DNA from: JAIXWP01 sp046309775
Lineage (GTDB): Bacteria > Bacteroidota > Bacteroidia > Flavobacteriales_D > Sanyastnellaceae
DNA length: 64,000 bases
Reading direction: 5' to 3'
Assembly: GCA_046309775.1 (NCBI GenBank)
Contig: JBKCOM010000039.1
Coordinates: 1-64,000 of the forward strand
A program made the translations under genes and the position numbers. The notes beneath the pieces are model-generated. The model was not told the DNA's origin, did not search any database, and saw only the letters and a list, made by a program, of their open reading frames with translations. Positions 24,319 through 34,081 of the stretch are shown here, piece after piece. Positions within the stretch are counted from its first letter, which is position 1; every line of letters starts with the position of its first letter.

Positions 24319-26151
24319 TTATTTTCCTAATTCCTTAGCGAGTAAAGAATCGATTTTCTCTTGTTCTTCACGAGCGAGGTCGCCGTCTACCAGGATGCGA
24401 CCGCTGTGTTCGTCTACGATCACTTTCTTGCGTGCAGCCACGTCCATTTGCTTTTGTGGTGGGATTTGGATGAAAGAACCAGCACTTGCTTCTCTTTCAA
24501 TCGGAACCACTGCAAGTCCGTTTTGTGCGCCGCCGCGGATGCGCTCATATGCATCCAACAAGCGCTGATCAATCAACGCTTTTGCTTCGTCACTCTTCTT
24601 CAACAAGAACTTCTCTTCCTTCTCTGTTTCAGAAATGATTTCATTCAATTCTGCCTTCTTCACGTTCAAGTCGTTTTGACGCTCGTTGAGCTTTTGCTCA
24701 GCGCTGGCAAGCAATTCAGACTTCTGCGTCAATTGCGCTTTGAATTCGCGAATGCGCTTTTCATGCAATTGGATTTCTAATTCTTGGAATTCGATTTCTT
24801 TGTTCAAAGATTCAAACTCACGGTTGTTCTTCACATTGTTGAGTTGCTCTTTGTACTTCTTGATGAGTGCTTCAGCATCCTTGATGCCTTGCTTTTTCTC
24901 ATTGATGTTGCCTTCAAGTCCTTCTGTATCTGCTTTGAAATTGCTGATACGTGTTTCAAGTCCTGCTACTTCATCCTCTAGATCTTGCACTTCTAGTGGT
25001 AGTTCACCGCGCATAGCGTGGATTTTGTCGATGCGAGAATCGATCAATTGAATGTCATACAATGCGCGGAGTTTGTCTTCTACTGTTACTCCTTTTTTAG
25101 CATCATCGCCTTCCATGAAGGCGAGACGCGGTGAAGTTTTACTTGCCATGTCGTCTATTGCTTCCTTATTTGTTGGTTTATCTTTTTCTACTGGTCTTTC
25201 GAGTTTCGCGATTGGCGCGAATTTAATTCCGGGCTTTCCATCAGGTCCGGGCGGGCTATACACTGGGTTTGCCACAGGCTTAGGTGCTGGAGGCGCTGCT
25301 GGTACTACTGGTACAGCAGGTTTTACTTCAGCCTTCACTTCTTTTTTCGGAAGTTCTTTCTTCGGAGCCTCCGCTGCCTTTGGAGCAGGAGCTGCTGGTT
25401 TCGCCTCTTCTTTCTTCGGACTCGGTGCCGCAGGTTTTGCAGTTGGCTTTTCTTCTACTTTTTTCGCTTCCACCTTTGGTGCAGGTTTGGCGGCCTCAGG
25501 CTTCTTTACAGGCTCAGGCTTGCTAACCTTTGCTTTAGGCTCAGGCTTCGCTGGTGCGGCCTTAGTGGGCTTCGCAGCGGGTTTCGCGGGAGCTGGCTTT
25601 GTATTTTTCGCTGCTGGCTTTGCTGGTGCTGCTTTGGTGGGCTTGGCCACGGGTTTAGCTGGCGCTGACTTTGTAGCCGCTTTTGAAGCTGGCTTGCTTG
25701 GCTTTGCTGGCGCTGCTTTCGTAGCCTTTGGTGCTGGTTTGGCAGGCGCAACTTTTTTAGCTGGAGCTGCTTTTTTAGCCACTACCTTTTTTGCAGGTGC
25801 TGCTTTTTTAGCTGGTGCGGCCTTCTTTGCAGGCGCTGCTTTTTTAGCGGGTGCAGCTTTTTTAGCTGGTGCAGCTTTCTTCGCTGGTGCCGCTTTCGTT
25901 GATTTGGGTGCAGCTTTCGCTGGTGTTGCTTTCTTCACTAATGCTGTTTTTTTAGCGACAGGCTTTTTGGGTGCAGCTACTTTCTTTGCAGGAGCAGGCT
26001 TAGCCTTAGAAGCTGCCTTCACAGGCGCTTTCTTCGCTGGGGCTTTCTTGGTGACTGCTTTCGATGACTTAGACGGCGCAGCCTTGCCTTTAGCAGGCTT
26101 GGCAGCGGGTTTCGCCTTTGCAGAAGCAGTTTTAACTGGTTTCTTCGCCAT
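24319..26151 (-). CDS. Zinc-ribbon-family coiled-coil protein lacking the cysteines, with histone H1-like N-terminal tail
   Basis: Start placed at the ATG at 26151 (MAKKPVKTASAKAKPAAKP), giving 610 residues. Residues 1 to about 330 are almost pure Lys/Ala/Pro, with repeats such as KKAAPAKKAAPAK, like eukaryotic-style histone H1 or AlgP tails, implying nucleic-acid binding. Residues about 355-530 form the long coiled-coil hairpin of the C4 zinc-ribbon family usually found next to Nif3 in Bacteroidota. The C-terminus matches that ribbon (IQIPPQKQMD, ARKKVIVDEHSGRILVD), but the family's ACGGC and CEHCGR are ASAGS and DEHSGR here: all four cysteines are gone. It follows the Nif3 gene by 4 bp in one operon. 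Confidence 0.85.
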   Translation of the reverse strand: MAKKPVKTASAKAKPAAKPAKGKAAPSKSSKAVTKKAPAKKAPVKAASKAKPAPAKKVAAPKKPVAKKTALVKKATPAKAAPKSTKAAPAKKAAPAKKAAPAKKAAPAKKAAPAKKAAPAKKVVAKKAAPAKKVAPAKPAPKATKAAPAKPSKPASKAATKSAPAKPVAKPTKAAPAKPAAKNTKPAPAKPAAKPTKAAPAKPEPKAKVSKPEPVKKPEAAKPAPKVEAKKVEEKPTAKPAAPSPKKEEAKPAAPAPKAAEAPKKELPKKEVKAEVKPAVPVVPAAPPAPKPVANPVYSPPGPDGKPGIKFAPIAKLERPVEKDKPTNKEAIDDMASKTSPRLAFMEGDDAKKGVTVEDKLRALYDIQLIDSRIDKIHAMRGELPLEVQDLEDEVAGLETRISNFKADTEGLEGNINEKKQGIKDAEALIKKYKEQLNNVKNNREFESLNKEIEFQELEIQLHEKRIREFKAQLTQKSELLASAEQKLNERQNDLNVKKAELNEIISETEKEEKFLLKKSDEAKALIDQRLLDAYERIRGGAQNGLAVVPIEREASAGSFIQIPPQKQMDVAARKKVIVDEHSGRILVDGDLAREEQEKIDSLLAKELGK

Positions 26152-26155
26152 AGTT

Positions 26156-27250
26156 TCAGAGATAGTTAATGGGATTGGTAACCACCCCGGTTTTGTGGGT
26201 TGCGAAAGTAGGAAATTTTTCTGCGAACCAATCACTTATAAGTGCAATTGTGTATTGTTCGCCCTCAAAATGTCCAATATCCGCTATGGTGATATGTTCC
26301 TCACCATCAAAAAACTGGTGGTATTTGAAGTCGGAGCTAACGAAAATTTGAGCTCCTGATTGAATTGCTTGGGGTAACAAAAAGCTTCCGCTTCCTCCGC
26401 ACAAGGCCACTCTTCTTACTTTTTGATGCTTTGATTGGGTATAGCGAACGGCTCCAGCGCCAAAGGTTTCCTTGATAAATTTCAAGGCTTCATGCATTTC
26501 TTTTTCTTCCGCCCATTCACCTACCATGCCACTTCCCACTTCCTGCCATGAATTCATGAGCGGAATGATGTCGTGCGCCACTTCTTCATACGGATGCACC
26601 GCTTTCATAGCGCGCACCACTTGATTTACCTGGTATTTTGGAAGAATAACCTCAATTCTTTCTTCTGTTTCTTGGTGTCTTTCATTGGGCTTGCCCACAA
26701 AACCTTGGCTTGATTCATTTCCCTTGAATGTGCCATAGCCTGCTGCATTGAAGCTGCATTCGCTGTAATTTCCTATATGCCCCGCTCCTGCCTCAAACAT
26801 CGCTTGTCGCACGGTCTCGGAATGAGTTATAGGAGCAAAAACAACCAGTTTGCACAGCATTTCCTTTTTTGGATCAAGGATCCGCACATTCAGCAGCCCC
26901 AATTTTTCGCACATTTTGCGATTTACTCCCTCCATCACATTGTCCAAATTGGTGTGATAAGAGATAAGGTTCAAATCATGCTTGATGGCTTTCATCACCA
27001 CTCGCTCGATATAGCTTTTGCCCGTTAGGCGCTTTAATCCTGAAAAAACAATAGGGTGATGGGCAATGATGGTGTTCACCCCTTTCTCAATGGCCTCATC
27101 CAACACGGCTTCTGTACAATCAAGGCTGATGATGGCACCATTGGCTATGGCCTCGGGATTTCCGACTAAAAGACCGCTGTTGTCATAGCTTTCCTGAAAG
27201 GCAAATGGGGCTTTGTTTTCAAGAAATGACAGTATTTCGCGGATTTTCAT
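26156..27250 (-). CDS. Nif3-like dinuclear metal-centre protein
   Basis: A 364-residue NIF3/YbgI family member of the long bacterial type with a central PII/CutA-like insert. Metal-binding segments are visible: TIIAHHPIVFSGLKR, SYHTNLDNV and, near the C-terminus, DFKYHQFFDGEEHITIADIGH with HFEGEQ. It is a cytoplasmic hexamer with an imprecisely known hydrolase-like role (GTP cyclohydrolase I type 2 annotation is common). It is upstream of and co-transcribed with the zinc-ribbon-like gene, and divergent from lpxK across 40 bp. Confidence 0.92.
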   Translation of the reverse strand: MKIREILSFLENKAPFAFQESYDNSGLLVGNPEAIANGAIISLDCTEAVLDEAIEKGVNTIIAHHPIVFSGLKRLTGKSYIERVVMKAIKHDLNLISYHTNLDNVMEGVNRKMCEKLGLLNVRILDPKKEMLCKLVVFAPITHSETVRQAMFEAGAGHIGNYSECSFNAAGYGTFKGNESSQGFVGKPNERHQETEERIEVILPKYQVNQVVRAMKAVHPYEEVAHDIIPLMNSWQEVGSGMVGEWAEEKEMHEALKFIKETFGAGAVRYTQSKHQKVRRVALCGGSGSFLLPQAIQSGAQIFVSSDFKYHQFFDGEEHITIADIGHFEGEQYTIALISDWFAEKFPTFATHKTGVVTNPINYL

Positions 27251-27290
27251 ACTTTACTCTTTTTCTTTGCTGCCGCCGAAGTTAAATAAG

Positions 27291-28340
27291 ATGTCGCCAC
27301 TATCCATCATTCTTTATCCATTTAGTATGCTCTATGCGGCCATACTCTGGTTGAGGCATGGTCTCTACAATCGTGGGATCCTCAAATCTCAAAAGGGTGT
27401 TATTCCAACAATTGTGGTCGGCAATCTCAACCTCGGCGGTACTGGCAAGACGCCGCACGCTTTGATGTTTTCTAATTTTATTAAAAAGAACTTTGAAATG
27501 GCCCTTCTATCGCGTGGGTATGGCCGAAAATCAAAGGGCTTTTTTAAAGTGGATGAAAATGGAAAACCAGAAATATTTGGAGATGAACCGCTCTTGCTTC
27601 AATCAAATCTCCCCGACGTGCCAGTATTTGTTTGTGAAAATAGGGTAGAGGGAATCCATCAAATTGCTCAAATTTTACCCAAAACAGAAATCGTCCTTCT
27701 CGACGATGCATACCAACATCGCGCACTCAATGGCGATATTCAGATACTCTTGACTGATTTTCACCAACCTTTTTTCAAGGATTATCTCATTCCGTCGGGA
27801 AAATTAAGAGATATCAAGAGTAGGTGGAAGGCGGCGGATATCATCTTTGTAACCAAATCACCGGTTGAATTGACTGAAAATCAAAGGCTTGAATGGCTTT
27901 CAAAGTTTCCAGAACTTTCTGGTAAACCTATCTTCTTCAGTTATTTGGTATATGGTTCTCCCAGAGGTGTTTACACTGATGAATGGTTGTCTTTCAAACC
28001 AAATTCTGTGTTTGGATTGTCGGGCCTTGCGAACAACAAACCTTTCATGAAGCATTTGGAAACCAATTTTTCTCTTAAAAAATTCAAATCTTACGCCGAT
28101 CACCATCATTTTAGTGGGCAAGATGTTACCACCCTTCGATCGGAATTTGGTACCTTCGCAGACCCATTTGACGTAGTGCTGATGACGGAAAAAGATGCCG
28201 TTAAATGGAAAAATTTGCAACAGGCAAAAGACCTTCCGCTTTATTACGTGCCCATCGAAATTCGTGTGCACGAGGATAAAGGAAAAAAATGGGAAGAAGT
28301 GTTGTCAGATTTGCTTAAAAAAATCAAGAAAAAAAAGTGA
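27291..28340 (+). CDS. lpxK: Tetraacyldisaccharide 4'-kinase
   Basis: Start chosen at the ATG at 27291 (MSPLSIILYPFSMLYAAILW), because the open frame upstream overlaps the divergent Nif3 promoter. LpxK phosphorylates the 4' position of lipid A disaccharide at the inner membrane. It has an N-terminal membrane-associated helix, a P-loop in IVVGNLNLGGTGKTPHALMF, LLSRGYGRKSKGF, VLLDDAYQHRALNGDI (the DDxxQHR motif) and a C-terminal SYADHHHFSGQD. The length of 349 residues is normal. It is the first gene of an operon with gatB and a TlpA-like gene, overlapping gatB by 4 bp. Confidence 0.93.
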   Translation: MSPLSIILYPFSMLYAAILWLRHGLYNRGILKSQKGVIPTIVVGNLNLGGTGKTPHALMFSNFIKKNFEMALLSRGYGRKSKGFFKVDENGKPEIFGDEPLLLQSNLPDVPVFVCENRVEGIHQIAQILPKTEIVLLDDAYQHRALNGDIQILLTDFHQPFFKDYLIPSGKLRDIKSRWKAADIIFVTKSPVELTENQRLEWLSKFPELSGKPIFFSYLVYGSPRGVYTDEWLSFKPNSVFGLSGLANNKPFMKHLETNFSLKKFKSYADHHHFSGQDVTTLRSEFGTFADPFDVVLMTEKDAVKWKNLQQAKDLPLYYVPIEIRVHEDKGKKWEEVLSDLLKKIKKKK

Positions 28341-29794
28341 GCAGCGTTTACGATAAATACGAATTAGTAGTTGGTCTTGAAGTGCACATGCAACTTCAAA
28401 CTAAAAGCAAGGCCTATTCATCTGATGCCAATCAGTATGGAAGCTTGCCGAACACCAACGTGAATCCCATTACTCTTGGTCACCCCGGCACTTTGCCGCG
28501 TGTCAACAAGAGATCTATAGAATATGCTATTCGCCTAGCTGTTGCATGCGATATGCAGGTAAATCGCAATGTTTATTTTGCTAGAAAAAATTATTTCTAT
28601 GCAGACCTTCCGAAAGGATATCAGATTACACAAGATAAAACTCCCATCTGCACTGGCGGATATATTCCGATTAAAACAGAAGATGGCAAAGAAATAAAAA
28701 TCAATATCACCCGCGCTCACCTCGAGGAAGACGCTGGAAAATCCATGCACGATCAAGATCCTTTTGATACCTTGATTGACCTTAATCGCGCTGGCGTTCC
28801 GCTGATTGAAGTAGTAAGCGAACCAGATATTCGATCTTCTAAAGATGCGTACAGCTACCTCACCGAATTGCGCAAATTGATTCGCTACCTCGGCATTTGC
28901 GATGGCAATATGGAAGAAGGTTCGATGCGCTGTGATGCCAACGTGAGCGTGCGATTGAAAGGTGCCGAGAAGTTTGGTACACGTTGCGAGGTGAAAAACA
29001 TGAACTCCATTCGCAACGTTCAACGCGCCATCGACTATGAGATGAAGCGTCAGATTGATATAATCGAGGCCGGTGGTGTGATCGTTCAGGAAACAAGAAG
29101 TTTTGATGCTGCTAATGGCACCACATTTAGTTTGCGAAGCAAGGAATTAGCGCACGATTATCGTTATTTCCCTGAACCAGATTTGCAACCATTGGAAATT
29201 TCTTTAGAAGAAATAGAGCATATCAAAAACTCTATGCCTGCACTTCCCAATCAATTATTCAAGAAGTACACAGTGCAGTTTGGTTTGTCGGAATACGATG
29301 CTACGATGCTTACCAATGAAAAGGAAATTGCGATGTGGTATGAGTCGTTGATTCAGCACACCTCGAATTACAAGGCTGCATGCAATTGGTTGATTGGCCC
29401 AATCAAAGCATATCTCAATGAGAATGCGATTCACATCGACGATTTTAAGGCCACACCAGCGCAGATTGCAGGTATCATTACTTTGGTAGAAGGTGGAAAG
29501 ATAAGTGCCTCAGCAGCGGCAGAAAAAATACTCCCAATCCTTGCGAACGATGCATCTAAGAGCGCGCAGCAAGTTGCTGAGGAGTTGAACCTTGTTCAAG
29601 ATGCGGGTGAAGATGAAATCAAAAACATGGCGCGCGAAGTGCTCGCCGCGTGGCCTGATAAAGTGGAGAATTATAAAAAAGGAAATAAAGGAATGCTCGG
29701 TTTGTTCATGGGAGAACTCATGAAAAAAACAGGCGGAAAAGCCAATCCAAAAGTGGCATCATCGATTATTCAAGAATTACTTAACGAAGCATAA
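28337..29794 (+). CDS. gatB: Aspartyl/glutamyl-tRNA amidotransferase subunit B
   Basis: A 485-residue GatB from a GTG start overlapping the lpxK stop (GTGA). It acts with GatA and GatC to convert Glu-tRNA(Gln) to Gln-tRNA(Gln). Typical segments are YELVVGLEVHMQLQTKSKAY, LGHPGTLPRVN, ITRAHLEEDAGKSMHD, EGSMRCDANVSVR and KNMNSIRNVQRAIDYE, with the helical YqeY-like tail at the C-terminus. gatA and gatC are not nearby, a common arrangement in this phylum. Confidence 0.96.
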   Translation: MSSVYDKYELVVGLEVHMQLQTKSKAYSSDANQYGSLPNTNVNPITLGHPGTLPRVNKRSIEYAIRLAVACDMQVNRNVYFARKNYFYADLPKGYQITQDKTPICTGGYIPIKTEDGKEIKINITRAHLEEDAGKSMHDQDPFDTLIDLNRAGVPLIEVVSEPDIRSSKDAYSYLTELRKLIRYLGICDGNMEEGSMRCDANVSVRLKGAEKFGTRCEVKNMNSIRNVQRAIDYEMKRQIDIIEAGGVIVQETRSFDAANGTTFSLRSKELAHDYRYFPEPDLQPLEISLEEIEHIKNSMPALPNQLFKKYTVQFGLSEYDATMLTNEKEIAMWYESLIQHTSNYKAACNWLIGPIKAYLNENAIHIDDFKATPAQIAGIITLVEGGKISASAAAEKILPILANDASKSAQQVAEELNLVQDAGEDEIKNMAREVLAAWPDKVENYKKGNKGMLGLFMGELMKKTGGKANPKVASSIIQELLNEA

Positions 29795-30948
29795 TGAAGT
29801 TAATCACTACAGCGGCAGTAAGCCTTTTATTATTGTTCATCGGCGCCTGCACGGGCGGCGGAAGTTCTGCCATTAAAGGTAAAATAACTGGAGGTGAGGG
29901 GCAAACAATCTACCTCGAGCGTTTGGTAAACAACCGCTGGGGCAGAACTGATTCCACAGTAATTGCGGCTGACGGATCTTTCAACATGGTGCCGCAGCAA
30001 TCATTGGAGCTCGATTTCTATCGCGTAGTCTTGAACGACCGTGATTTTGTAGTGCTCGTCGCTGATAGCACAGAGTCAATTGAAATTACAGGTGAAGCAG
30101 GAAAGCTCAACGGAAATGCCGAAGTGAAGGGCTCTGAACAAACACTTTCATTGAGAGAGTTTGAAAAATCAGTAGATAAATTTTTCACTGATGAAGAAGC
30201 AGCGCTGGTTGCTTTGCAGACAGAAGCATCTCCAGAAAAACAAGCGCAACTGCGTGATCAAGTGATTTCAATTAGAAAACAAAGAACCGATCATATCAAA
30301 GCATGGCTTCAATCGAATAGCGCTACTCCTCCGGCTTTAGCAGTGGTGCAAATGCTTGACCCCAAAGGCGAGCAAGCGACATTTAGAAAAGTATTGGATG
30401 ATTTGAAACCAGCCATGGGTCACAGTATGCACTACAAATTGCTCAAGCAACAAGTAGATCGCTATGCCCTCAAAGGTGCCGAACCTCAGGATGAAGGTAC
30501 GCCTCCTGGTGCAAAGATTTCAGTGGGTAATCCAGTGCCAGATATCGTAATGCCAGACCCGAATGGAAAGGTGAGAAAGCTCTCTGACCTCAAAGGAAAA
30601 GTAGTGCTCATCGACTTTTGGGCTTCGTGGTGTGGACCATGCCGAAGAGAAAATCCGAACGTGGTAGAAGTATATAACAAGTATAAGAAAGACGGTTTCG
30701 AAGTGTTCAGTGTATCACTTGATAAGAGCGCTGATCCGTGGAAACAAGCGATTGCACAAGATAAACTCACTTGGTCGAATCACGTGAGCGATCTCAAATT
30801 TTGGGAAAGCAAAGCCGCTCAAGATTATGGTGTACACAGCATTCCATTCCCTGTCTTGATTGACAAGGAAGGAAAGGTTATTGCATTCGGCAACAACATC
30901 AGAGGGCCGCTGCTGGAAAGTAACCTCAAACAGATTTTTGGTCGCTAG
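29794..30948 (+). CDS. TlpA-like thiol-disulfide lipoprotein with DUF4369 domain
   Basis: A 384-residue periplasmic or outer-membrane-facing lipoprotein; the signal MKLITTAAVSLLLLFIGAC gives the lipid Cys19. Residues about 25-125 form the DUF4369 beta domain common before Bacteroidota thioredoxins, and residues about 125-235 are helical. The C-terminal thioredoxin domain has VLIDFWASWCGPCRRENP (active site C-G-P-C) and the cis-Pro region SIPFPVLIDKEGK. It probably reduces or isomerises exported disulfides. Its ATG shares one base with the gatB stop. Confidence 0.93.
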   Translation: MKLITTAAVSLLLLFIGACTGGGSSAIKGKITGGEGQTIYLERLVNNRWGRTDSTVIAADGSFNMVPQQSLELDFYRVVLNDRDFVVLVADSTESIEITGEAGKLNGNAEVKGSEQTLSLREFEKSVDKFFTDEEAALVALQTEASPEKQAQLRDQVISIRKQRTDHIKAWLQSNSATPPALAVVQMLDPKGEQATFRKVLDDLKPAMGHSMHYKLLKQQVDRYALKGAEPQDEGTPPGAKISVGNPVPDIVMPDPNGKVRKLSDLKGKVVLIDFWASWCGPCRRENPNVVEVYNKYKKDGFEVFSVSLDKSADPWKQAIAQDKLTWSNHVSDLKFWESKAAQDYGVHSIPFPVLIDKEGKVIAFGNNIRGPLLESNLKQIFGR

Positions 30949-30974
30949 CCGACCTTTTTAGTAACTGTTGAAAG

Positions 30975-31013
30975 ACCGCATCATTCGAAAGGATGGTGCG
31001 GTTTGTTTTTTTG
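30975..31013 (+). terminator. Rho-independent terminator of the lpxK-gatB-tlpA-like operon
   Basis: Stem ACCGCATCAT / ATGGTGCGGT with one G-T pair, followed by TTGTTTTTTT, 26 bp after the last stop codon. Confidence 0.85.
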
Positions 31014-31065
31014 TAACTTTTCACCCTGATTGGCGTCAGATACCCAACATGAATTCCTTAACCTC

Positions 31066-34000
31066 ATGAAAAAATTATTTATCATCTCCTTTGTGTTGCT
31101 GTCTCATTGGGCATCTTCACAAAACCAATTGCCTTACTTTCAGCAAGAAGTAAATTCTACTATCAATGTAAAGCTTGACGATAAGAATCACTTCTTGTAT
31201 GGTGATATCAGCATTGAGTACATCAATCAATCTCCTGATACGTTGAAAGAATTCTTTATGCACTTGTGGCCAAATGCATACAAGAATGAAAAAACCGCTC
31301 TTGCAAAACAAATGGCCCGAGATGGAAATTTTTTCCTCTATTATTCAAAAAATAAAGATCGCGGCGGTATAGACTCTCTTTCATTTACCATCGATGGCCA
31401 AGCCACTACGTTTGAATTTTTCAAAGGGTTTGAAGATATCGCGCAGTTAAAATTGAACAAACCACTTCTCCCTGGTCAGCGCATCACGATTAAAACTCCT
31501 TTCCGTGTGAAGCTCCCAAGTGGATCTATCTCACGTCTTGGGCACATCGAGCAGAGTTATCAAATCACACAATGGTATCCCAAGCCAGCGGTGTACGACC
31601 GCGATGGATGGCATCCCATCCCATATCTCACACAAGGTGAATTCTACAGTGAGTTTGGGAAATTTGACGTGAGCATCACACTTCCTGCCAACTATACAGT
31701 AGGTGCCACCGGCGATTTGCAGACAGCTTCGGAAATAGAACGACTCGACCAACTTGCGCAAGCGCCGCTACCAGCTACTTTGAACAATGAATTCCCACCA
31801 AGTGCTACGGAAACAAAAACATTGCGGTATATCCAAAGTAATGTGCACGATTTCGGTTGGTTTGCCGACAAGCGTTGGATCGTTCGCAAAGGCAGCGTTG
31901 TATTACCTAATACCAATCGCGAAGTCACCACATGGGCGATGTTTACTCCTTTGAATGCCAAGCAATGGGAAAAGGGCGTAGAATATATTAATGACGGTCT
32001 TTATCATTATTCATTGTGGGCTGGCGACTATCCTTACAATCAATGCACGGCAGTAGATGGAACCATCTCCGCAGGTGGTGGTATGGAATATCCTAACGTC
32101 ACAGTGATCGGCAACTCAAGCAATGATTTCCAATTGGCAACGGTGATTATTCACGAAGTAGGACACAACTGGTTCTACGGAATTCTCGGAAGCAACGAAC
32201 GCAGCAATGGTTGGATGGACGAAGGAATCAACTCATTCCTAGAAACGCTGACCTTGGAATGGAAATACAAAGACGCGAAAATTTATAATGGTATCATGGA
32301 AGAAAAGTTGGGGAAAAAACTCAACTTAGAAAAATATCCATTGAACTACCAAAACGAAGTAATGTACAATTTCGCTGCACGTTATGGAAAGGATCAGCCC
32401 ATTCAAACGCACAGTGCAGACTTTACAGGAATGAACTACGGTTCGATCATGTATAAGAAGACAGGGCTTTCATTCAACTATCTGAGAAATTATTTAGGAG
32501 ATGATCTCTTTAAAGAATGCATGCACGCATATTTTGAAAAGTGGAAATTCAAACACCCCGGTCCGGATGATATTCAACAGGTGTTTGAAGAAACCTCAAA
32601 GCGTGAATTGGACTGGTTCTTCAATGAGGTAATCAAAACAGATGGAGTGGTAGACTACAAAGCCGAAGGATTTAAGATGAAGGATAATAAGGCGATGCTG
32701 AGTGTATTCAACGCGGGAGATATTGCAGCACCTTTCAGTGTAACGATTATGCGTGACAGCATCGAAGTAAAAACTTTTTGGACAGAAGGTTTCGATGCAG
32801 GAGATTGGAAAACCATTGAAGTGCCTGAAGTGAATAAAGGAGATGTGTTGGTTATTAATAAGGAAAAAGGATCCATTGATATCGACCGCGGCAATAACAA
32901 TATTCGCACGAAAGGCATCTTAAAAACACGTGAGCCTTTGCGCTTTGATATCGGCACTGGACTTGATGATCCGGAGTCAACACGTCTGTTTTGGATTCCA
33001 CTCGTCGGATGGAATCAATATGACAATTGGATGCCGGGCATTTCATTACACAATAGAACGGTGCCATCAAGAAAGTTCGAATTTGCATGGACCCCCATGT
33101 ATAGCATTACCAACAATCGCTTGAATGGATTTGCCATGGCTGCTCTAAATGGCCGCCGCGCAAGAGTAGGGGTGAGCGCGCAGTCATTTACTGGCTCTCA
33201 AATAAGATATTCAAATGCATTAACTTTTGCCCCTTCTTTCGGAGAATTCGAAATGGTTTATTATCAAATAAATCCTTTCATTGAATATCAATCTAGAACA
33301 GTTACCTCAATCAATCCGTGGAGTGTGAAGTTACGATTGGATGGATTTGCAGTGAGAGAAAATTTAAATCGAATTAGAAATGACGATACAAAAACGTTTA
33401 TTGATAATAATGAGTTTTTTGGAGCCAGAGCCTCAGCGGTTGTTTCGAAAAAATGGATTGGAATAAATCTGAAAATTAATCCATCGTTTGATTATTTGGC
33501 AGGAGAGGAGAATACAGCAGCAGGAATGGCACGCCTCAGAGTCGATGCCGACTTCGTATACTTGAAAAAGAAGGATAAAAAAATATACCTTCGAGCGTTC
33601 TCGGCTAATTCTGATTTGTTTGAAGCATTCAATGCTACACTTCCAATAGGTATTGGTGGAACAAGAGGGGTACAGGATTATTTTTATCAAAACCTATTTA
33701 TGGGCAGAAGTGAGTTCAATGGATTGCTTGCAAATCAAATCATCGACAATCAAGGTGGTCTGTTCTCGCCTTATGGTATTTCGAACTTCACAAATTCAAC
33801 CGATTTTAATTCCATTCAACTTGAAATTGACGCACCCATAGGCCTACCACTTAGCGCTTGGGGTACCTACGGATTCGATTCGGATGGCAACACAGGATAT
33901 TCTGCGGGTATCGGTGTACCGATAGTGCGCGATATCTTCCAAATCTATGTTCCATTAGTGTTTAGCAGTGAAATAAATGACGTGTTGGAAACAGGAGATT

Positions 34001-34080
34001 TTGGATGGCAAGATTACATCATGATGCAGATCAACCTCGACATGATGAATCCATTTGAGCTTGTAAAAAGATTGAATTAA
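31066..34080 (+). CDS. M1-family metallopeptidase, exported
   Basis: Start chosen at 31066, where MKKLFIISFVLLSHWASSQ is a clear signal peptide. About 1004 residues. The N-terminal beta domain is followed by the catalytic domain with GGGMEYPNVTVIG and TVIIHEVGHNWFYGILGSNE (HExxH zinc motif), then WMDEGINSFLETL with the third ligand Glu. After the peptidase domain, a C-terminal half of about 350 residues with alternating strands and aromatic girdles (ending LVKRLN) may be a membrane-associated beta structure. It probably acts in the periplasm or at the outer membrane. lpxH follows directly. Confidence 0.9.
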   Translation: MKKLFIISFVLLSHWASSQNQLPYFQQEVNSTINVKLDDKNHFLYGDISIEYINQSPDTLKEFFMHLWPNAYKNEKTALAKQMARDGNFFLYYSKNKDRGGIDSLSFTIDGQATTFEFFKGFEDIAQLKLNKPLLPGQRITIKTPFRVKLPSGSISRLGHIEQSYQITQWYPKPAVYDRDGWHPIPYLTQGEFYSEFGKFDVSITLPANYTVGATGDLQTASEIERLDQLAQAPLPATLNNEFPPSATETKTLRYIQSNVHDFGWFADKRWIVRKGSVVLPNTNREVTTWAMFTPLNAKQWEKGVEYINDGLYHYSLWAGDYPYNQCTAVDGTISAGGGMEYPNVTVIGNSSNDFQLATVIIHEVGHNWFYGILGSNERSNGWMDEGINSFLETLTLEWKYKDAKIYNGIMEEKLGKKLNLEKYPLNYQNEVMYNFAARYGKDQPIQTHSADFTGMNYGSIMYKKTGLSFNYLRNYLGDDLFKECMHAYFEKWKFKHPGPDDIQQVFEETSKRELDWFFNEVIKTDGVVDYKAEGFKMKDNKAMLSVFNAGDIAAPFSVTIMRDSIEVKTFWTEGFDAGDWKTIEVPEVNKGDVLVINKEKGSIDIDRGNNNIRTKGILKTREPLRFDIGTGLDDPESTRLFWIPLVGWNQYDNWMPGISLHNRTVPSRKFEFAWTPMYSITNNRLNGFAMAALNGRRARVGVSAQSFTGSQIRYSNALTFAPSFGEFEMVYYQINPFIEYQSRTVTSINPWSVKLRLDGFAVRENLNRIRNDDTKTFIDNNEFFGARASAVVSKKWIGINLKINPSFDYLAGEENTAAGMARLRVDADFVYLKKKDKKIYLRAFSANSDLFEAFNATLPIGIGGTRGVQDYFYQNLFMGRSEFNGLLANQIIDNQGGLFSPYGISNFTNSTDFNSIQLEIDAPIGLPLSAWGTYGFDSDGNTGYSAGIGVPIVRDIFQIYVPLVFSSEINDVLETGDFGWQDYIMMQINLDMMNPFELVKRLN

Positions 34081-34081
34081 T

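Noticed and set aside
25052..26359. A 435-codon plus-strand open frame rich in Ala, Gly and Phe
   Set aside because: It is the antisense of the Lys/Ala/Pro-repeat region; stops are absent because of the GC-rich repeat codons. The minus-strand gene has clear family motifs and an operon context.
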